64,000 nucleotides of DNA, from contig WBMW01003233.1 in assembly GCA_013396635.1 (NCBI GenBank), positions 1,179,444 through 1,243,443 of the forward strand, given 5' to 3'. Positions within the stretch are counted from its first letter, which is position 1. Every line of letters begins with the position of its first letter. Of this stretch, positions 36,153 to 48,970 are shown piece after piece. Source of the DNA: Penelope pileata. Lineage: Eukaryota > Chordata > Aves > Galliformes > Cracidae. Both the position numbers and the translations under genes were made by a program. Under the pieces are notes generated by a model that saw only the letters and a list, made by a program, of their open reading frames with translations, did not search any database and had not been told where the DNA came from.

Positions 36153-39100
36153 ATATAACCTGAAAACTCATGCTGTGAGCCAAGAGAAGACACAGGGACA
36201 GATTCTTAGCTGACAAGACTTGGCAAAAATTGCTTAATTTCAGCAAAGTTATTGTGCAGATAGAATTCCTGACCTGATTTTTTGATGTCACACATTGTGT
36301 GAACAGTGATATTTGATTGTGTTTGGAATAAACTATACGTATAATGATATTAGTTCAGAAGCTGCAACTCCGGGGGTTCTGATTTGTTCTTAGCTTGCAG
36401 CAGCATCTATGCAGTGGAAGACTGGACAGAATTTTGTCTGCACAGCAAACAATCGGCACTGGCCTGTGGCCTGGTGGATATTACCTGAACCATTCTTATA
36501 TATACCTGAACCATTCTTCTGACTAAAACTTAATGCCATTCTGGAATTTGCTCTTTTCTAATTGAGCTAACAATCAATATAGTAGGAGTCTACTCTTCAA
36601 AATGAAGTGCAAACACACAAGTGAGGAGAAATAATGAATATTTTATCATTCAGCATGAACATTTCTCACCCCCATCTGTCTTCTTTCAGTTCCTCCATGT
36701 CTTCTTTTCCCCTGGAGATTTAAGACACCACTAATGGTAACATTTTGAACCCTGGCATTATCACTTTGTCATTGCTAGATTTCTTTATTTGCTGGGTTTC
36801 TGTGTGTGGTGGGCAGCCGACGGCTATTATTTTTCAATAGGAAACACAAACTTTCTGAAAAGAAATGAAAAAGAAGATGCTTGAAAAAAGACATATGATA
36901 GGAAGAGAGTAGTGGAAAATAGTCTAGCCATATGCAGAGAGTATGTCAGCGATTGCTCAGTCTTTTTAGGAGGATATTGCAAAAAGAGCAACAGCATTAA
37001 CTAAAAACAGTCCACACCTTGTTCTCTGTAATCACTGACCTTATGCGTTGTTTTAAATGTTATGCAGGTTCAGGGATTAATTGAATGAGTACGAGAACAG
37101 CAATTTCACTTTGGGTGGGGAAAGCTGCATTTCTTATTTCACTTCTGGAAGCTGTACCACCAAATAAACTTACACTGAATGCACACGACAAGGTGGTGTG
37201 AAGTTTAGGTTCACCTGGAACTGTGATCTCTAGTTGCCAGTTAGCTTCGGAAACTTCTGACTATGGCCATTATGATCTTCTCGGGTGCACTCAGCCAAAT
37301 GTCACAAGAACAGCAGCTTTGCTAAGTGAGGAACTGAGATTTTTTTTTTTTTGACACTGAGGGGTTAATAAAAAAGTAATGGCTAGATTATGATTAGAGC
37401 TGTACATCCTCAATTTAATAAGGACCACAGGAAGACCCACAAGAGACTTCACAGCCCAAGTGACAGAAATTGATCTGGTCTATTGAACAGAACACAGTGT
37501 GTGGTTTTAGCTTTGGAGGGCCTTGTAGTTGAAAGGCCCTGCCAGACTTTTAACTTTTCCATATGTTAAGGCTGTCTCCAGGAGCGTGGATGTTGTTTTC
37601 TCTTGTCAGGGAGAGCTGCAAGATATAATTGAACTTCACTAAATAATAGTGGTCTGAGGCAGAGTTTGACTTAGTTACTCTTTATATGTTAAGGCACTAA
37701 ACCAGAGGAGATATTTTCAACTCGCTGGACTGAGATTCTTTTAATTTAGGGATGCAGCCTGGTAGTGATATGGATCATATATCTTAAAGTGCTACTTATT
37801 TCTGGAGTAGCCCAGCGGAATCACTAACAAAATACTTTAATGTATGGAAATAGCTTTGAAAATGTATAATTAATGCAAATATATGTAAACTAGAGTGAAA
37901 ATTTAGCCCAAGGTATAAGAATGCCTTTACATCCTTTTGGTTAATTAGTAACACTATCATCTCAGTTACACTGCAGTAACTCAGGTTTCCCTTCAGTAAC
38001 TTAAAGCAAGTGTATTTCTCCAGTGTATGTGTAGCTCCCATGTGAACAACAACACATTCAGGCCCTATTTCTACTAATCAATTCAGGACACAATTCCAAT
38101 TTACTACGATGAAGCAAAACCAAATATTCCAGAGATTTAGTCAATATAATGCTTCCATAACTGCTTGGGCATTTGTTGTTGTTAAAGAGGCCAAAGAGCT
38201 TTATGAGTTTTTTTACTGAGTAACAGTAGATGCTGTTTTAATAAATGCGAGCCTTGAGAAACTGAATGCAAGCAGGATCTCATTATAGTAACTTCTCCCT
38301 ATGAATATACAATCCACATACAGTGTGCTTGAGAATGGTTAGTTCAGAGAGCCTTCGAATTGCATTTCAGCCTTACAAGACAGAAGCACACAATTCAGAA
38401 AGGACCTCAAAAGAATGTAAATAGTAATTAAAAACTCTAAGCACACAGAATGCTTCTTTTTTAATTCACTGTATGTGATTACCTGACTGTTACTAAAAGT
38501 AAACTGGAATGAATTTGAATGTTTAAGGTTTACAAGCTGAACCCAATGCTATGTTTCCATCAAAAGGAATTTGAGATAATGAAGTTTATTGGTATTCCAG
38601 ACAGAAATATATAGAAGGATGGGAATAATTTATTAGTAGCTTTTTCCAGAAGATTTTATGCAGGTTTTACGAGCCTAGCAACTAGATGCCATCGCCACCG
38701 TGTTAACACCAGCGCTGTGGCTGTCCCACAGCTTAGTATACTTTTTTTCAAGCAAATGAAAGATTTCTGTGATTACAGGTCTGAAATGGCTATTCTTACA
38801 TATAGGAGAAGTATATTTTCATTTAATGGAATCTGGAATCATATTTCTTCATAATATAGTATGTGTCAAAGGGAGTATTACTCACTGCAAAACCTTTTTA
38901 ACAGGCTTCATAAAAAAAACCTCTTTCTCAAAAGATAAGATAATTTTAGTGGCTGGAAAAGAATGATGTTGAGTAAGATGGAAATAACAAAAAGAATTCA
39001 GTCCTCTGGGAAGATCTTTCTGCCACTTAAATATAATTATGTATTTTTGCAAGTGAATATTACCATTAGAATCAGCACTGTTGCTTGATACTTATATTGC

Positions 39101-40616
39101 AAGTGGGATTTAATGGATTTGAGCCTGACCCTAGTAGGTACTATCCCAGTAAGTATGAAAACCTGGGTAATACTGACACACATTTAGAGATGAGCTGCTA
39201 AAATACTTCGCAGCTGAGCTGCTGGGAAGATGCTGTAGCTTTAATTCTGTGATGCTGACAACAAATAACTGCAAAATCTGTCAGCCAAGGGCACCAATAA
39301 AGCATGGCTGGAATAATGAGCAGATGGACATTTCTTCTGTTCAGTCAGGGATTAGGAAGTAGTTCAGGGAGCAGATCTCTGGACTGGATGAGCAGCCTTC
39401 TGCTGCCCTCCATGCCAGCTCTTGAATTTTCTCCTGAGCAGGGTTAGTAGCTGGGGCTGATCAAAAGGCCCTGTGCCAGTGCAGAGCCACCTCATGATGG
39501 GAGACAGCAGGTGGCCAGGCACGGACCCCTGCGATAGGATTACATCAACAGCAGCTGTGGGTACCAGTGGCCCTTGGCAACTGGAGGGTAGCTAAGAAAC
39601 ATACCTATGCATATACCTATGCCTATAAGATAACTTTCTTCAACTCCTTCATTTTCATCAAAATGTCGGAGTAAAGAGTCCCTCAGTTTAGGAGCTCTAC
39701 CTTGTGAACAAGACAAGTGAGTTCTTCCCTTGAGCTTGCTACAGTGTTATCTTGTGCAAGTACACAGTGAAAAATAGTTTCTGCTGGGCCACAAAATGTG
39801 TCCTTAAGACTACAAATCCAAAGATTGTGCATGGGCTTGTTCCTGCACGTAGTTTACTTGCAGGATCATCATCAGATTCATTATCCTGGTTTTACGAAAT
39901 GGAACTATACAAAGAAGATGAAAGTGAACAGCGCTCAGAAAGTGCACCAGAAATTATACTGGTCCTGGGGACTGTGTCTACATTGCTACAAAAAGAAAGC
40001 CAGAGCCCCCCCCATGGTACATGATTGTAGCCTTCTGCCCTGGAAGGAGTTAGCTGCTATCTGAAACCAAGGCAGGAGTGTGCTAATGATAAGCAATGTG
40101 CACAATCAAGTGTTAGTTTCTGTGTTCACTCTGAGGATCTTTTCTGATAGCTCAGATGTGTGCCACCGTTTTTGTTAAGACATCAGCAGCATACAGATTA
40201 AATCCTGCTTGCCTAATCAAGAATGTTGTGTAAACCAAAAATGAGTAGAGATAAAGAGGTCTTTGGCTTAAGTTTCATACAATAGTTGTGTGCAACTTAA
40301 TTGCTGTGTGTGGGTAACCTCTTCTTTCCTCTTTGTAACAGATACTGCATGTCTGGGTTATACTGCCAATGTTTCACATACTTTCAGGAAAAAAAATCTT
40401 GTCAGTAAATGCAGTTAATGCTCTTCCTTGTCTATTGGATGTTGGATCCTTTTATGGTTACAAATCCAAAGAATTCTGTAGATCTTAAAGGACGCCTCTA
40501 GTTTGGGCATGCTGGTATTGCACCTTCTGATAAACACTCATTTTTGAATCAATTCCCTGATGGCAAATATCTCAAAAGTTAACATGTACCTCCTGAGTTA
40601 TACATCCTGATGGCTC

Positions 40617-40633
40617 TTTTTTTTTTTTTTTTN
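40617..40633. repeat. T16 run ending in one undetermined base
   Basis: Sixteen T residues are followed by a single N at 40633. This probably marks a homopolymer-length or base-call ambiguity in the assembly. Confidence 0.9.
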
Positions 40634-42925
40634 GAAATTGTAAAGACCTATGTTAATGTCCCAGCAGACATTCCGAATCTTTCCTAAGGAACACATCAGA
40701 AAGCTTTTGGAAGGGGCTTTTGTTTCTCTCTATAACCCACAGAATTGAACTATTTTAAATCTCTTATTTGAAAGTTAAAAATCTGTTTCAGTATGTATGT
40801 GCGTTTCTGAATTCTGTTTGCACAATGTCATAAAGACAGACTGTAAAATACGTACTCGGGTGAAGAAGGGTAGCTACTTCAGCTAGGAATCATCATCTAC
40901 AGATCTCACCAAGCCAAACATGAATACAGACCTTTGAGGAATGCAATTGTTGTGCCATTTTAAAAATATTATCTTTTCTTTCTTTCATTTTGTGCTGTCA
41001 TTTGAGACTACACTGGAACATAGGTGGCATTTTTGGCAGTAAAGAAACGAGAATGATGGGATGATGATCATTCTCCTGCCAAGGTTGTTGATTTTTTGTT
41101 TAGTTCCCCCACCTCTACCCAACATTGCTACAAAATAAGTAAGGAGAGGATGCAAATGTTGAAATATGTATTTCCATTGTTGTGTTGGAACTATCTCACA
41201 AAACCTCCAGGAGTCCTTTATTAAAACTCTTCTAAATGATTGAAGCAATTAATTTCCCTGCATCTGGAAAACTCTGCATTTTTTTCAGGCCAGATATGGT
41301 CTGACTGTGATTTATAAAAATAGTTCTGAAGAACATTGCTTTGCAACTAAACATCTTTGCCACACAAACAAAAGGAATTCCTAGCACTGTGTATGCATTA
41401 ACTGTTGTAACGTCTCTGTCTGTAAAAAATAATTAAAGTTGTACATCACAATCAAATATTGTTAATGTATTCTCATTAGTCATGTGACTGTAGTGGATTT
41501 TCCTTCACTGCTGGGTGACTAGAAGAATGTGCTGCATTAGCTGAAAGAAATGTTGACAGCTGTAGGATCTGTGGAAGAATACAAATATGCATCATTCAAA
41601 TTTAGAGGCATAGAGTTGAATATCATGTAAAATAAAAGCTGTACTGAGGAATTGAAAGGAGATTGAAAGAAATTCTAAAGTCAGAGTTCAGATTACCAAA
41701 TGAGTTTTTGCCTGCTTTAGTTTTCTTTGCAGCACGTGCAGAAATAAATAATTGGAAAATCTGAAAAGAACATTTTTTTTTTTCCAAAATTATATTTAAA
41801 GGCTGAGTTTAGTGAGATACAGCATTATGGAAAGTATTCATGCGTAAAACATTAAATAAAGAGAAAAAATGAGAGCAGTGCATCTTACTCTATGGTAAGA
41901 TATAAAGAAAACAAAAGTGTTTTAACTATGCCTTTTTCCATGAGATCACCTACTTACGAAACCAAAAAATGAGCAGGCATAGGAAAAGCCAAGAAGATTT
42001 TCCACTGAAGTTCAAGATGCTTAACCCCAAATATAGACAGTGTAACATGGATTTTTGAAGCTGACCCCCAAATTCAGTAGAAGAACCTTAAAGTTTTAAG
42101 TAGGCTTTTTGCTGAATATACATTCATGGACATGTTATGTAAGTTTGTTTTATGTAGGTACTGTGTAGAGAAAATTATTATTAGCTGACCGTATTAGCTG
42201 TTGCATTTGTTTCATGCTCATTGTCACTGCCACAGAAGCTGATTGTGTTCTCTGGGAAAAAAATGAAACATATAGAAAGTCTAAGGGAGCAAAGTATGAT
42301 ACTATGGATAGAAGAACCAGTTGTTCAATATTTACTGTAAGAATTTCTCAGTTGATGCACAGGCTGGTGGGAGAGGATGCTCAGAGAAAGGTGGTGAAGA
42401 TTTTCTGAGATGTATCAAGCTAGTATTAGAGAAAATGCCTTTGAATTTTCAAAGTATCAGAACGATAAAAGATGCAATTGAAGCTGCAAAGAAAAATTGA
42501 CAAGAAACAGCCTCATAACTCTTACAGAATTCTGTCTCCAAGCCGAGCACTCAACAGCCTGGTTTCTCTCAGAGATGCAGTTCAGGCTGTCCTGGAATAG
42601 TGGAGCTGTTACTCAATATGATCAGCACAGAGCATGTGGTCTTCTCCTGCCCAGTTATGTCCTATGTATTTGGCCCCCACCACTTGTGCTCTGATAGATC
42701 CAGGTGTTCAGGCCATCTTGGAGACCAAGAGTTTGTCCTCCAGAAATCCAATTGACTAAAAGACGAGTTTCTCTATTTCTGATCGTATCATGATAATCCC
42801 TGAACAACACACTTCAGAAATCACAAAGCACAGTGGGGAACAATATAGGGCAGCCATACTCTGCCATCTGCTTCTCTAATGTATCCTTAATCTTCCATCC
42901 TTAATCTTATAGGGGAGTTCAGAAG

Positions 42926-42951
42926 GTATGTACAAAAAGTTTTGTACATGC
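42926..42951. repeat. Inverted repeat with perfect 10-bp arms
   Basis: ATGTACAAAA at 42928-42937 and its exact reverse complement at 42940-42949 are separated by AG. One T-G wobble and one G-C pair can extend the stem to 12 positions. As RNA this would be a tight but AU-rich hairpin. No transposon ends or T-run terminator are evident. Confidence 0.75.
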
Positions 42952-43942
42952 ACATACTCTTGTCAAAGACAGAACTGGCAGAGGAAGGGGAGATCTCATG
43001 CAGAAGATGGTACACAGCATTCCTCTATCTCCCGTGACAGCTCATGTGACAAGTACTGTGCCTGCTTTGGCATTCTCAGTGTTACTACAACAGGCTGTGC
43101 TGCAGAGGAATGGGAAAGGGACAAGGAAGGAGGCACAATACAGGGAATTTAAGAATAATGATTCACTGCCTCGTTACTGATCCAACCAGATATCTTTTTT
43201 CTTTTTTTCTGTTGCCAGATACTGTTCTTCCTTCTCTTTTCTTTATCTTGAAAATGCAATTCACAACTGGATACGTTCCCACTATATTGTACCTGACCTT
43301 TGGTCTCTTCTACACCCCATTAAATGCTCTGTAGCTTGCACTATATAGTATTTTCTAGTATGTGCTTTTTGCAAACTCTATGTCATGTTTACCATTTTAC
43401 TTTTTTTTCTCAGCTCAAATCATTTGAAATTTCAGAAGGCTGTGGTATATCTCAATAAAGTGGTATTTTTATAGCCTGCAGGCAAGTAAATGAGATGTGG
43501 CATGAGAACATGAAGGAGAGCTGAAAGGGACAGAGCCTGCTGAGACAGTGTAGCAGCAAAGAATTTTGTTAAGGAAGCTAAATCTGGTGTGATTTCATTA
43601 AAATGCTGTGAGAAGAGCCTGTATCCTACAGTCTCGCCTGACATAGGTGAGTTCAGAATGTCTGACAATCACAGAACTAATTGTTTCCTGTATTCAGCAC
43701 AGTCACAGATCTCAGACAAAGTCTGCATGGACATATCACTGAGCCTTCATCAAAACCAGTTGCTCCACATTGTCTGATGCACTACGACAGTTCTGAAAGC
43801 CAAAGTATTTGCAATTCCTAGGAAGTGGGTCCCTAGGCCCTCAGGAAAGGCAAAGTGCAATGTTTTGTTTTTCTTTCAAGTTTTGGATTATTCTCTTTTA
43901 GCTAGTTGTCTGTGTGCCAGGACAAAAGGTTTTCAAGTAATG

Positions 43943-43990
43943 ATCTGCATCTGTATTTGTATCCATATCTGTATCTATGCACATCTATAC
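43943..43990. repeat. Imperfect hexanucleotide (TGTATC)-type repeat
   Basis: About seven diverged hexamers of the form TGTATC/TGCATC/CATATC in tandem. Read in frame they give alternating Ile-Cys, which explains the odd composition of the open frame that crosses them. Confidence 0.7.
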
Positions 43991-46900
43991 CTTTTGGTTT
44001 TGTCCTTTGACATTTTGGATCACACACAGATGCAGGAGTCATGCACTCCTTCAAAATTTGCAGAGGCCAATCTTATTAGCAGCCAGTCCTCTTTTCCTGG
44101 CTGTGTTGACCTTTTTCACTCTTTGGTGCTGCATTTTGGGGCAATCCCATGCAATGTAGGTGACAGGGTTCCCCATCTAGAAGTTCATGTGGCTTTTAAG
44201 GAACGACACTCACTGAGGCTCTCGGATTGATATTCCCTGAATATTTATCATGGAGTCTCATCACTTCCCAAAAATTTTATGAGTTCTCATTAGAAAGACT
44301 TTTTTTGTTGTTCTAGACAACAGCATTTATTTGTGTTTGTTTGTTTATTTTGTTCAGGGTAAGATGTGTTTTTATGATCTGTGTTTACTCTCTTAAATTG
44401 ATCTCGAGAAGGACGTTAACACCCAAAGTCTTCTTTCACTCTCACCATCTCCACACACACTCAGCCACAGAAAACATTTCCTTGTTTTGCTGCTCATGTC
44501 TTTTTCCATCTGTCTTACCGAAGCTGGTACCTAACTAGTCCACTGTTTCTCACATCAAAATCAATGAGAACTCCAGTTTTTACATGACCTGTAAAATCCA
44601 GACACTATTCTGAATAATGACCATTTGTACAGGTATGCATAATGAGTAGCATTTTTACTTCAGTGCTGTCAATGCACTTTTATACAGAGGATTTTCTTGG
44701 CATTTTATAATTTTACCACCCTAACTAGTTGAAGACTGTGTTCTCATTTATACAAATAAAATATGATTACAATTTTTGAGACAAAATCTTTTGAGCTTAC
44801 CTTCAATGACATTCTGTTATTTCCTTCCCCCAAAACTCTGAAGTATAAATATCAAATGTAAGCCTTGTACTTATTGTTGTCCTTCTTGCTTCCTCTCTCT
44901 GACATTCATACATCCCAGTTCCCAGTTATATGTTCTTGGTTGTAGCAGGAAGATTACAATTATATACCCTAATGAACCCTTCTTACTGCGTTATTTGGGT
45001 GTCAAGACATTTCAACACTCTGTAAAAATGTGTCCATTTTTGAGAAGCTGTAAGGAAAGCTCCAACTCTCTGTTCAATTTTAATTGCTAATTGAGTTTAA
45101 TTTTTTTTTTATATATATTCACCAGGAAATGCATAGCATTGATGCAGAGGTCTTTGCCATTTACACAAATTTACAGTTCAATCTCTCTTTTTTTTTTTTT
45201 TCCTAATAGTGTTACAGAAATCATAGCAACATGAAAAGACTAAATACAGGCTTTACAGTGCATATGCTTTCATTAGATAAAGTTGTTTTGTTTAAAAAGG
45301 AAATTTTTGTATTTCTTAAGTCTGTAATTGTAATCAAAATATGCAGACATGGTTATATGAGATAAACAGGAAACTAACTCATAGTGAGACCTTGTAGAAG
45401 GACAAGGAGATATATTTTTTAAAACAATAGATTGAGGCACTCATGGTCATTCCCACACAGATTTCACTCACTCTCAGACCCACTAACAAGCACAAAGACA
45501 CACGTCCGAGTGTTCTGCCCGGGGTCACTCATATATGACATGGCAAGTATTCATGACATTTGCAGTATTTTTTTTCCCTGCTCCCATTCTCTCTAAGATT
45601 TTCTCTGGCGTTGCCCATGGCCCTTTCAATACGCATAGTTTGTACATCACCTAGATGCTCAGCTAGGTGTTCACCTACGTGCATGTCTTCAGGGAGCTTC
45701 CCTATTCCAGTAACTGATAAATACCCCGTCTTCCCTCTAATTGTTTCATCTGATGTCTTGGAAAACTTCACCAGGGTAAGCCTAAATAAAAGCTGAGGAT
45801 AGCATGGTTTATCTGGAAACATTTATCTTTCTTTCAGGGGTGTTCTCAGCCTGGTGCATCTATGTTGTATCCAGTGCTTTCTCCTCTCCAGCATCTTCAA
45901 GACCTCCTGTTTCCTTTCTATCCCCACATCAAATATCTGTTAGCTGCCTGTGTCTCCTTGTCTTGGTTACTATTCCTCAGCATCCTAAACACACACTTTT
46001 GTTCTATTTTAAATGCAGCTGACAAATACATTAGCGCTGCACAGTGATTTGATCAACATCAGAAAGGGAGGCTATTGTTTTTGTTATCCCTTTTCTTGTT
46101 ACCCACTGGCTTGCTAGGAGACTACAAGAAATGAAGGGCAAGGACTTCCTGATTTTTATTAGCCATAACATAAACCACTTATTTGGTACCAATGAACACA
46201 CAAAGCTTATAGCTTTTTGGATCCTCTCAGGCCTATTGCAATGTAAACACAATCTTTACTTTTAGTAAAAATATTCTCAATTTTAGAGAAATTATTGCAG
46301 AGCTCAAACAAGTAATCAAACTTTTACCACAGTCCCAGTTAAAATGAAAATACAGTATTCACCAATAATCCCAGAGTCTACTTTACAGTGGTTTTCAGCA
46401 GATTAGCACAGAAGTACTGGATACTTTATATATCTCTGTTAGGATTACAAAATAGCTATCACTGTCTTTTGGCTTAGGTTCCTGGTCCTTTATAGAAAAT
46501 TACTTCCTCTAAAACTTCATAGAAAATGAATTTCTGAAATCTAATCATTTAGAGGCTTAGTTGTTCAGTACAGTTCAGTACATAAAAATACATGAGTGAT
46601 GGAAAACAATATAAAAAACATTGAAGTGTGGTATGACCAAAATATAATAGAAACACCTACAATGCTTTGGAGAGTTCCACCTGTAGATGGGAGTGCCATT
46701 GGTACTTATGCTATTTTTGCTTCTTCTTTTCTTTTAAGTTTCTCAGCCCACGTAAACGTGGTAAACATCTTGCAATATGTGTGATTTAACATGAATAAGT
46801 CAGAATATATAAATAGAATGTCTTCTATTTAATGAGCAAAGTAGCACCTAGCTCTGCCTTTAGCATTTGAAAGCGGTTACCCCCAGCAATTATAGGTGTA

Positions 46901-47954
46901 TAATAAAATGTTGGAGCAGAAAATAACAGTAAGGCCTGCCAAAGCAATCATACTTTCGGCAAAATAATAAAAATCATCATTGACAAATAGAATACATTAA
47001 TAGGTGGATCATTACTTTAAATTCTTTTAAGATGCTTAATAAATCAATATTTTTCAACAATATCACCATTTGGCAGATGTTCCTGTGTGTCCAATATAAG
47101 CTGTTTATTCAGTGCTCATGTAATTCTGCTTGCTGGGGCTCCTCTGTTCTGGATCATTAGGCAGGAACAAGAACACTTGATTTGTTGTATAGGATTCTAT
47201 CATCACATGGTTTGATAAGCATACATCTTACCAAGTAGCTACTATAGCACGGGCCGTAATGTGAACAATCCCCAATACATTGTCCATTATTCTGGAGTTG
47301 TATTTGCAATTAGGTTTCTACAAAGAAATTCACTGCCATGAATTCACTGAGCTATTCGTGCACTCCAGGAGACACTCCTGTAGTGTAGCTCAGTGTAAAT
47401 CAACCTGCCTCTATGTTCATGTCAGTTGTGGGTCATTTCAGTGCAGGTGTGATATTGTGGATAAAATGAAAGCAGAGAAGAAGGGGAAACCAAAATAATT
47501 AAAAGTCTAAAGGATTTTGTTCATCACTAGTGTTGCTATACATCCCGCTAGTAGTTCTATATGCAGTTCCACTCAACTGCACAATAAAATTATTCAAATA
47601 ACTGAAAACAAGGGAAGAAAATTAGAAACATTCAATGAAACCACATTGAGTTATACCAGCTGTGTCTATGTCCTTTTCAGCTTAATTTATATGCAAAACA
47701 TCGAGATGGCATAAAGTCACAGAACTACAAAGCAAATGAAGACTATTATATTACCAAGGAAAGCTGGATGCAACATTTTTGATGAATGCAGCTCTTTGTT
47801 ATAAAGCCATTGTTTCAGCAAAACAGAAATAGTTATTGGAGATGTATGAATTTTGCAAAGATGCTCATGAAGAGTATCCAATAGAGGGTGAAAAGCAAAC
47901 AGAATAGTTAGATGGAGTGTGAAACTCCTATTTTTGGCAGGAAAACATTGAATA

Positions 47955-48545
47955 TGTATGTAAATGGATGACTGGCCAAAAAATGGCAATAAAATCCAAT
48001 GCAGATAAATGTAAAGCAGTACATATAAAAAACAGCAACAACAAAACCCAATCCTATCATTTTATAAAATGATGGGCTCTGAAGTAGTCATTATTACTGC
48101 AGAGGAAAACCCTGGGCTTATGACAGACGGTAGAAAACTGCAGCTCAGTAGCAGTCAAAAATCAGATCAAGTGCTAGGAAATAAAGAACAAGGAGAAAAC
48201 ATAATCTTGCTGCTGTGCAAACCCATTTTTCCACTGCTCATACACTGAATGGAGTTCTGGTCCCTCTGTCTTTTAAAGGATATGTTGCAACTGCAAAAGG
48301 TTGAGAGGAGAGTGAGAATGATTAAAGGGACAAAGAGTGCCTGTGCAGCTTGGTAGAGGTCTGCAGCCCTGAGAGTGGCACAGGAAGGCTGAAAGACTGA
48401 TTGTCATCTCTTTTAGAATGAGATTAAAGCACCACAAAACGCAACTAGCAGTAGCCAGATTCAGAACAAATATAAGGAGATGGTTCTTGAAATGCATAGC
48501 AGACCTGAGAAAGTCCTTGCCAGGGAATGCAGCCCCTCACAGGTG
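47955..48545 (+). mobile_element. Old CR1/L3-like LINE remnant, plus strand
   Basis: This is a diverged sense-strand copy of the C-terminal ORF2 region of an old CR1-clade (L3-like) LINE. Around 47967-48032 the translation gives a Trp-x-x-x-Gln-Lys-Met then Asn-Ala-Asp-Lys-Cys-Lys-Ala-Val-His pattern, equivalent to the family's W-MKFN-DKCKVMH block. Further landmarks are gatgggctctgaa, gcagctcagtagcagtcaaa, ctgaatggagttctggtcc, caaaaggttgagaggagagtgagaatgattaaaggg, and aacaaatataaggagatggttcttgaaa near the end. Multiple stops and deletions show it is ancient. It is older than the other CR1 copies in the window, judged by how little exact identity remains. Confidence 0.75.
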
Positions 48546-48838
48546 TGCATCAGGTGAGCATTGCACAGATAAATGTGCTTGCAGCCATCTTTCGGGACAG
48601 CTACAGTGAGTATCCAGATTAGTTCAAATCCATCTGTCTTTTATTGGATCACATCCTTTATTCCGTGGACCTTAAAGCCCATTTACGATTGACTACCTAT
48701 GCAATTTCTTTTTCAATGACAATAGGATATTTGTAATTGCTCATATTTGATATGTTTGCTTTTCACATTAAGATGTCACCTTCTCCACTTGTATTTTCCG
48801 GCTTGTCTGAGCTGTACTTTACTGTATAACAGCTTTAG
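48546..48838. other. Spacer between LINE remnant and SINE-like segment
   Basis: Just under 300 bp in which I see no recognisable feature. The LINE similarity may continue weakly to about 48600. Confidence 0.5.
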
Positions 48839-48970
48839 AGTGGAGCCAGGAGGTCAGGGTGCCTGGCTTCTGTTTGCAGTTAAATCTCTGAGCTGAGGCA
48901 GGTAAGTTTCTCTCTTATCTGTGCTTACAGTTTGCGTCTTTGTAGATGGGTGTAAGAATATTCCTCAGCA
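48839..48970 (+). mobile_element. MIR-like (tRNA-derived, amniote) SINE candidate
   Basis: The order of segments resembles the core and 3' half of a MIR-type SINE: gtggagccaggaggtcaggg, then tgcctggcttct, an aggcaggtaagtttctct segment in place of the usual gggcaagtcacttaacct block, then gtgcttacagttt and tgtagatgggtgtaagaata. The tRNA-like promoter boxes are not clear. Identity is low, as expected for an amniote-age element. The call rests on memory of the family and would need an alignment. Confidence 0.42.

Larger units (their letters stand above)
36153..47954. other. Large intergenic block, no gene recognised
   Basis: About 11.8 kb of AT-rich unique DNA. Small items are a 16-bp direct duplication at 36482-36497 and 36503-36518, a short inverted repeat (gctgtgg...ccacagc) near 38713-38731, a T16 run ending in a single N at 40633, and a perfect 10-bp-arm inverted repeat at 42928-42949. 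There is also an imperfect TGTATC-type repeat at 43943-43990 and a T16 run at 45188-45203. A GC-richer patch at about 39360-39590 matches nothing I know. The open frames of 90-121 codons found here, such as 39752-40024, 43865-44230 and 45529-45822 (minus), lack similarity and splice context. Confidence 0.6.

Noticed and set aside
43865..44230. 121-codon plus-strand frame with an Ile-Cys repeat
   Set aside because: The repeat is produced by the imperfect TGTATC microsatellite at 43943-43990, not by a protein repeat. A second frame is open over the same bases.
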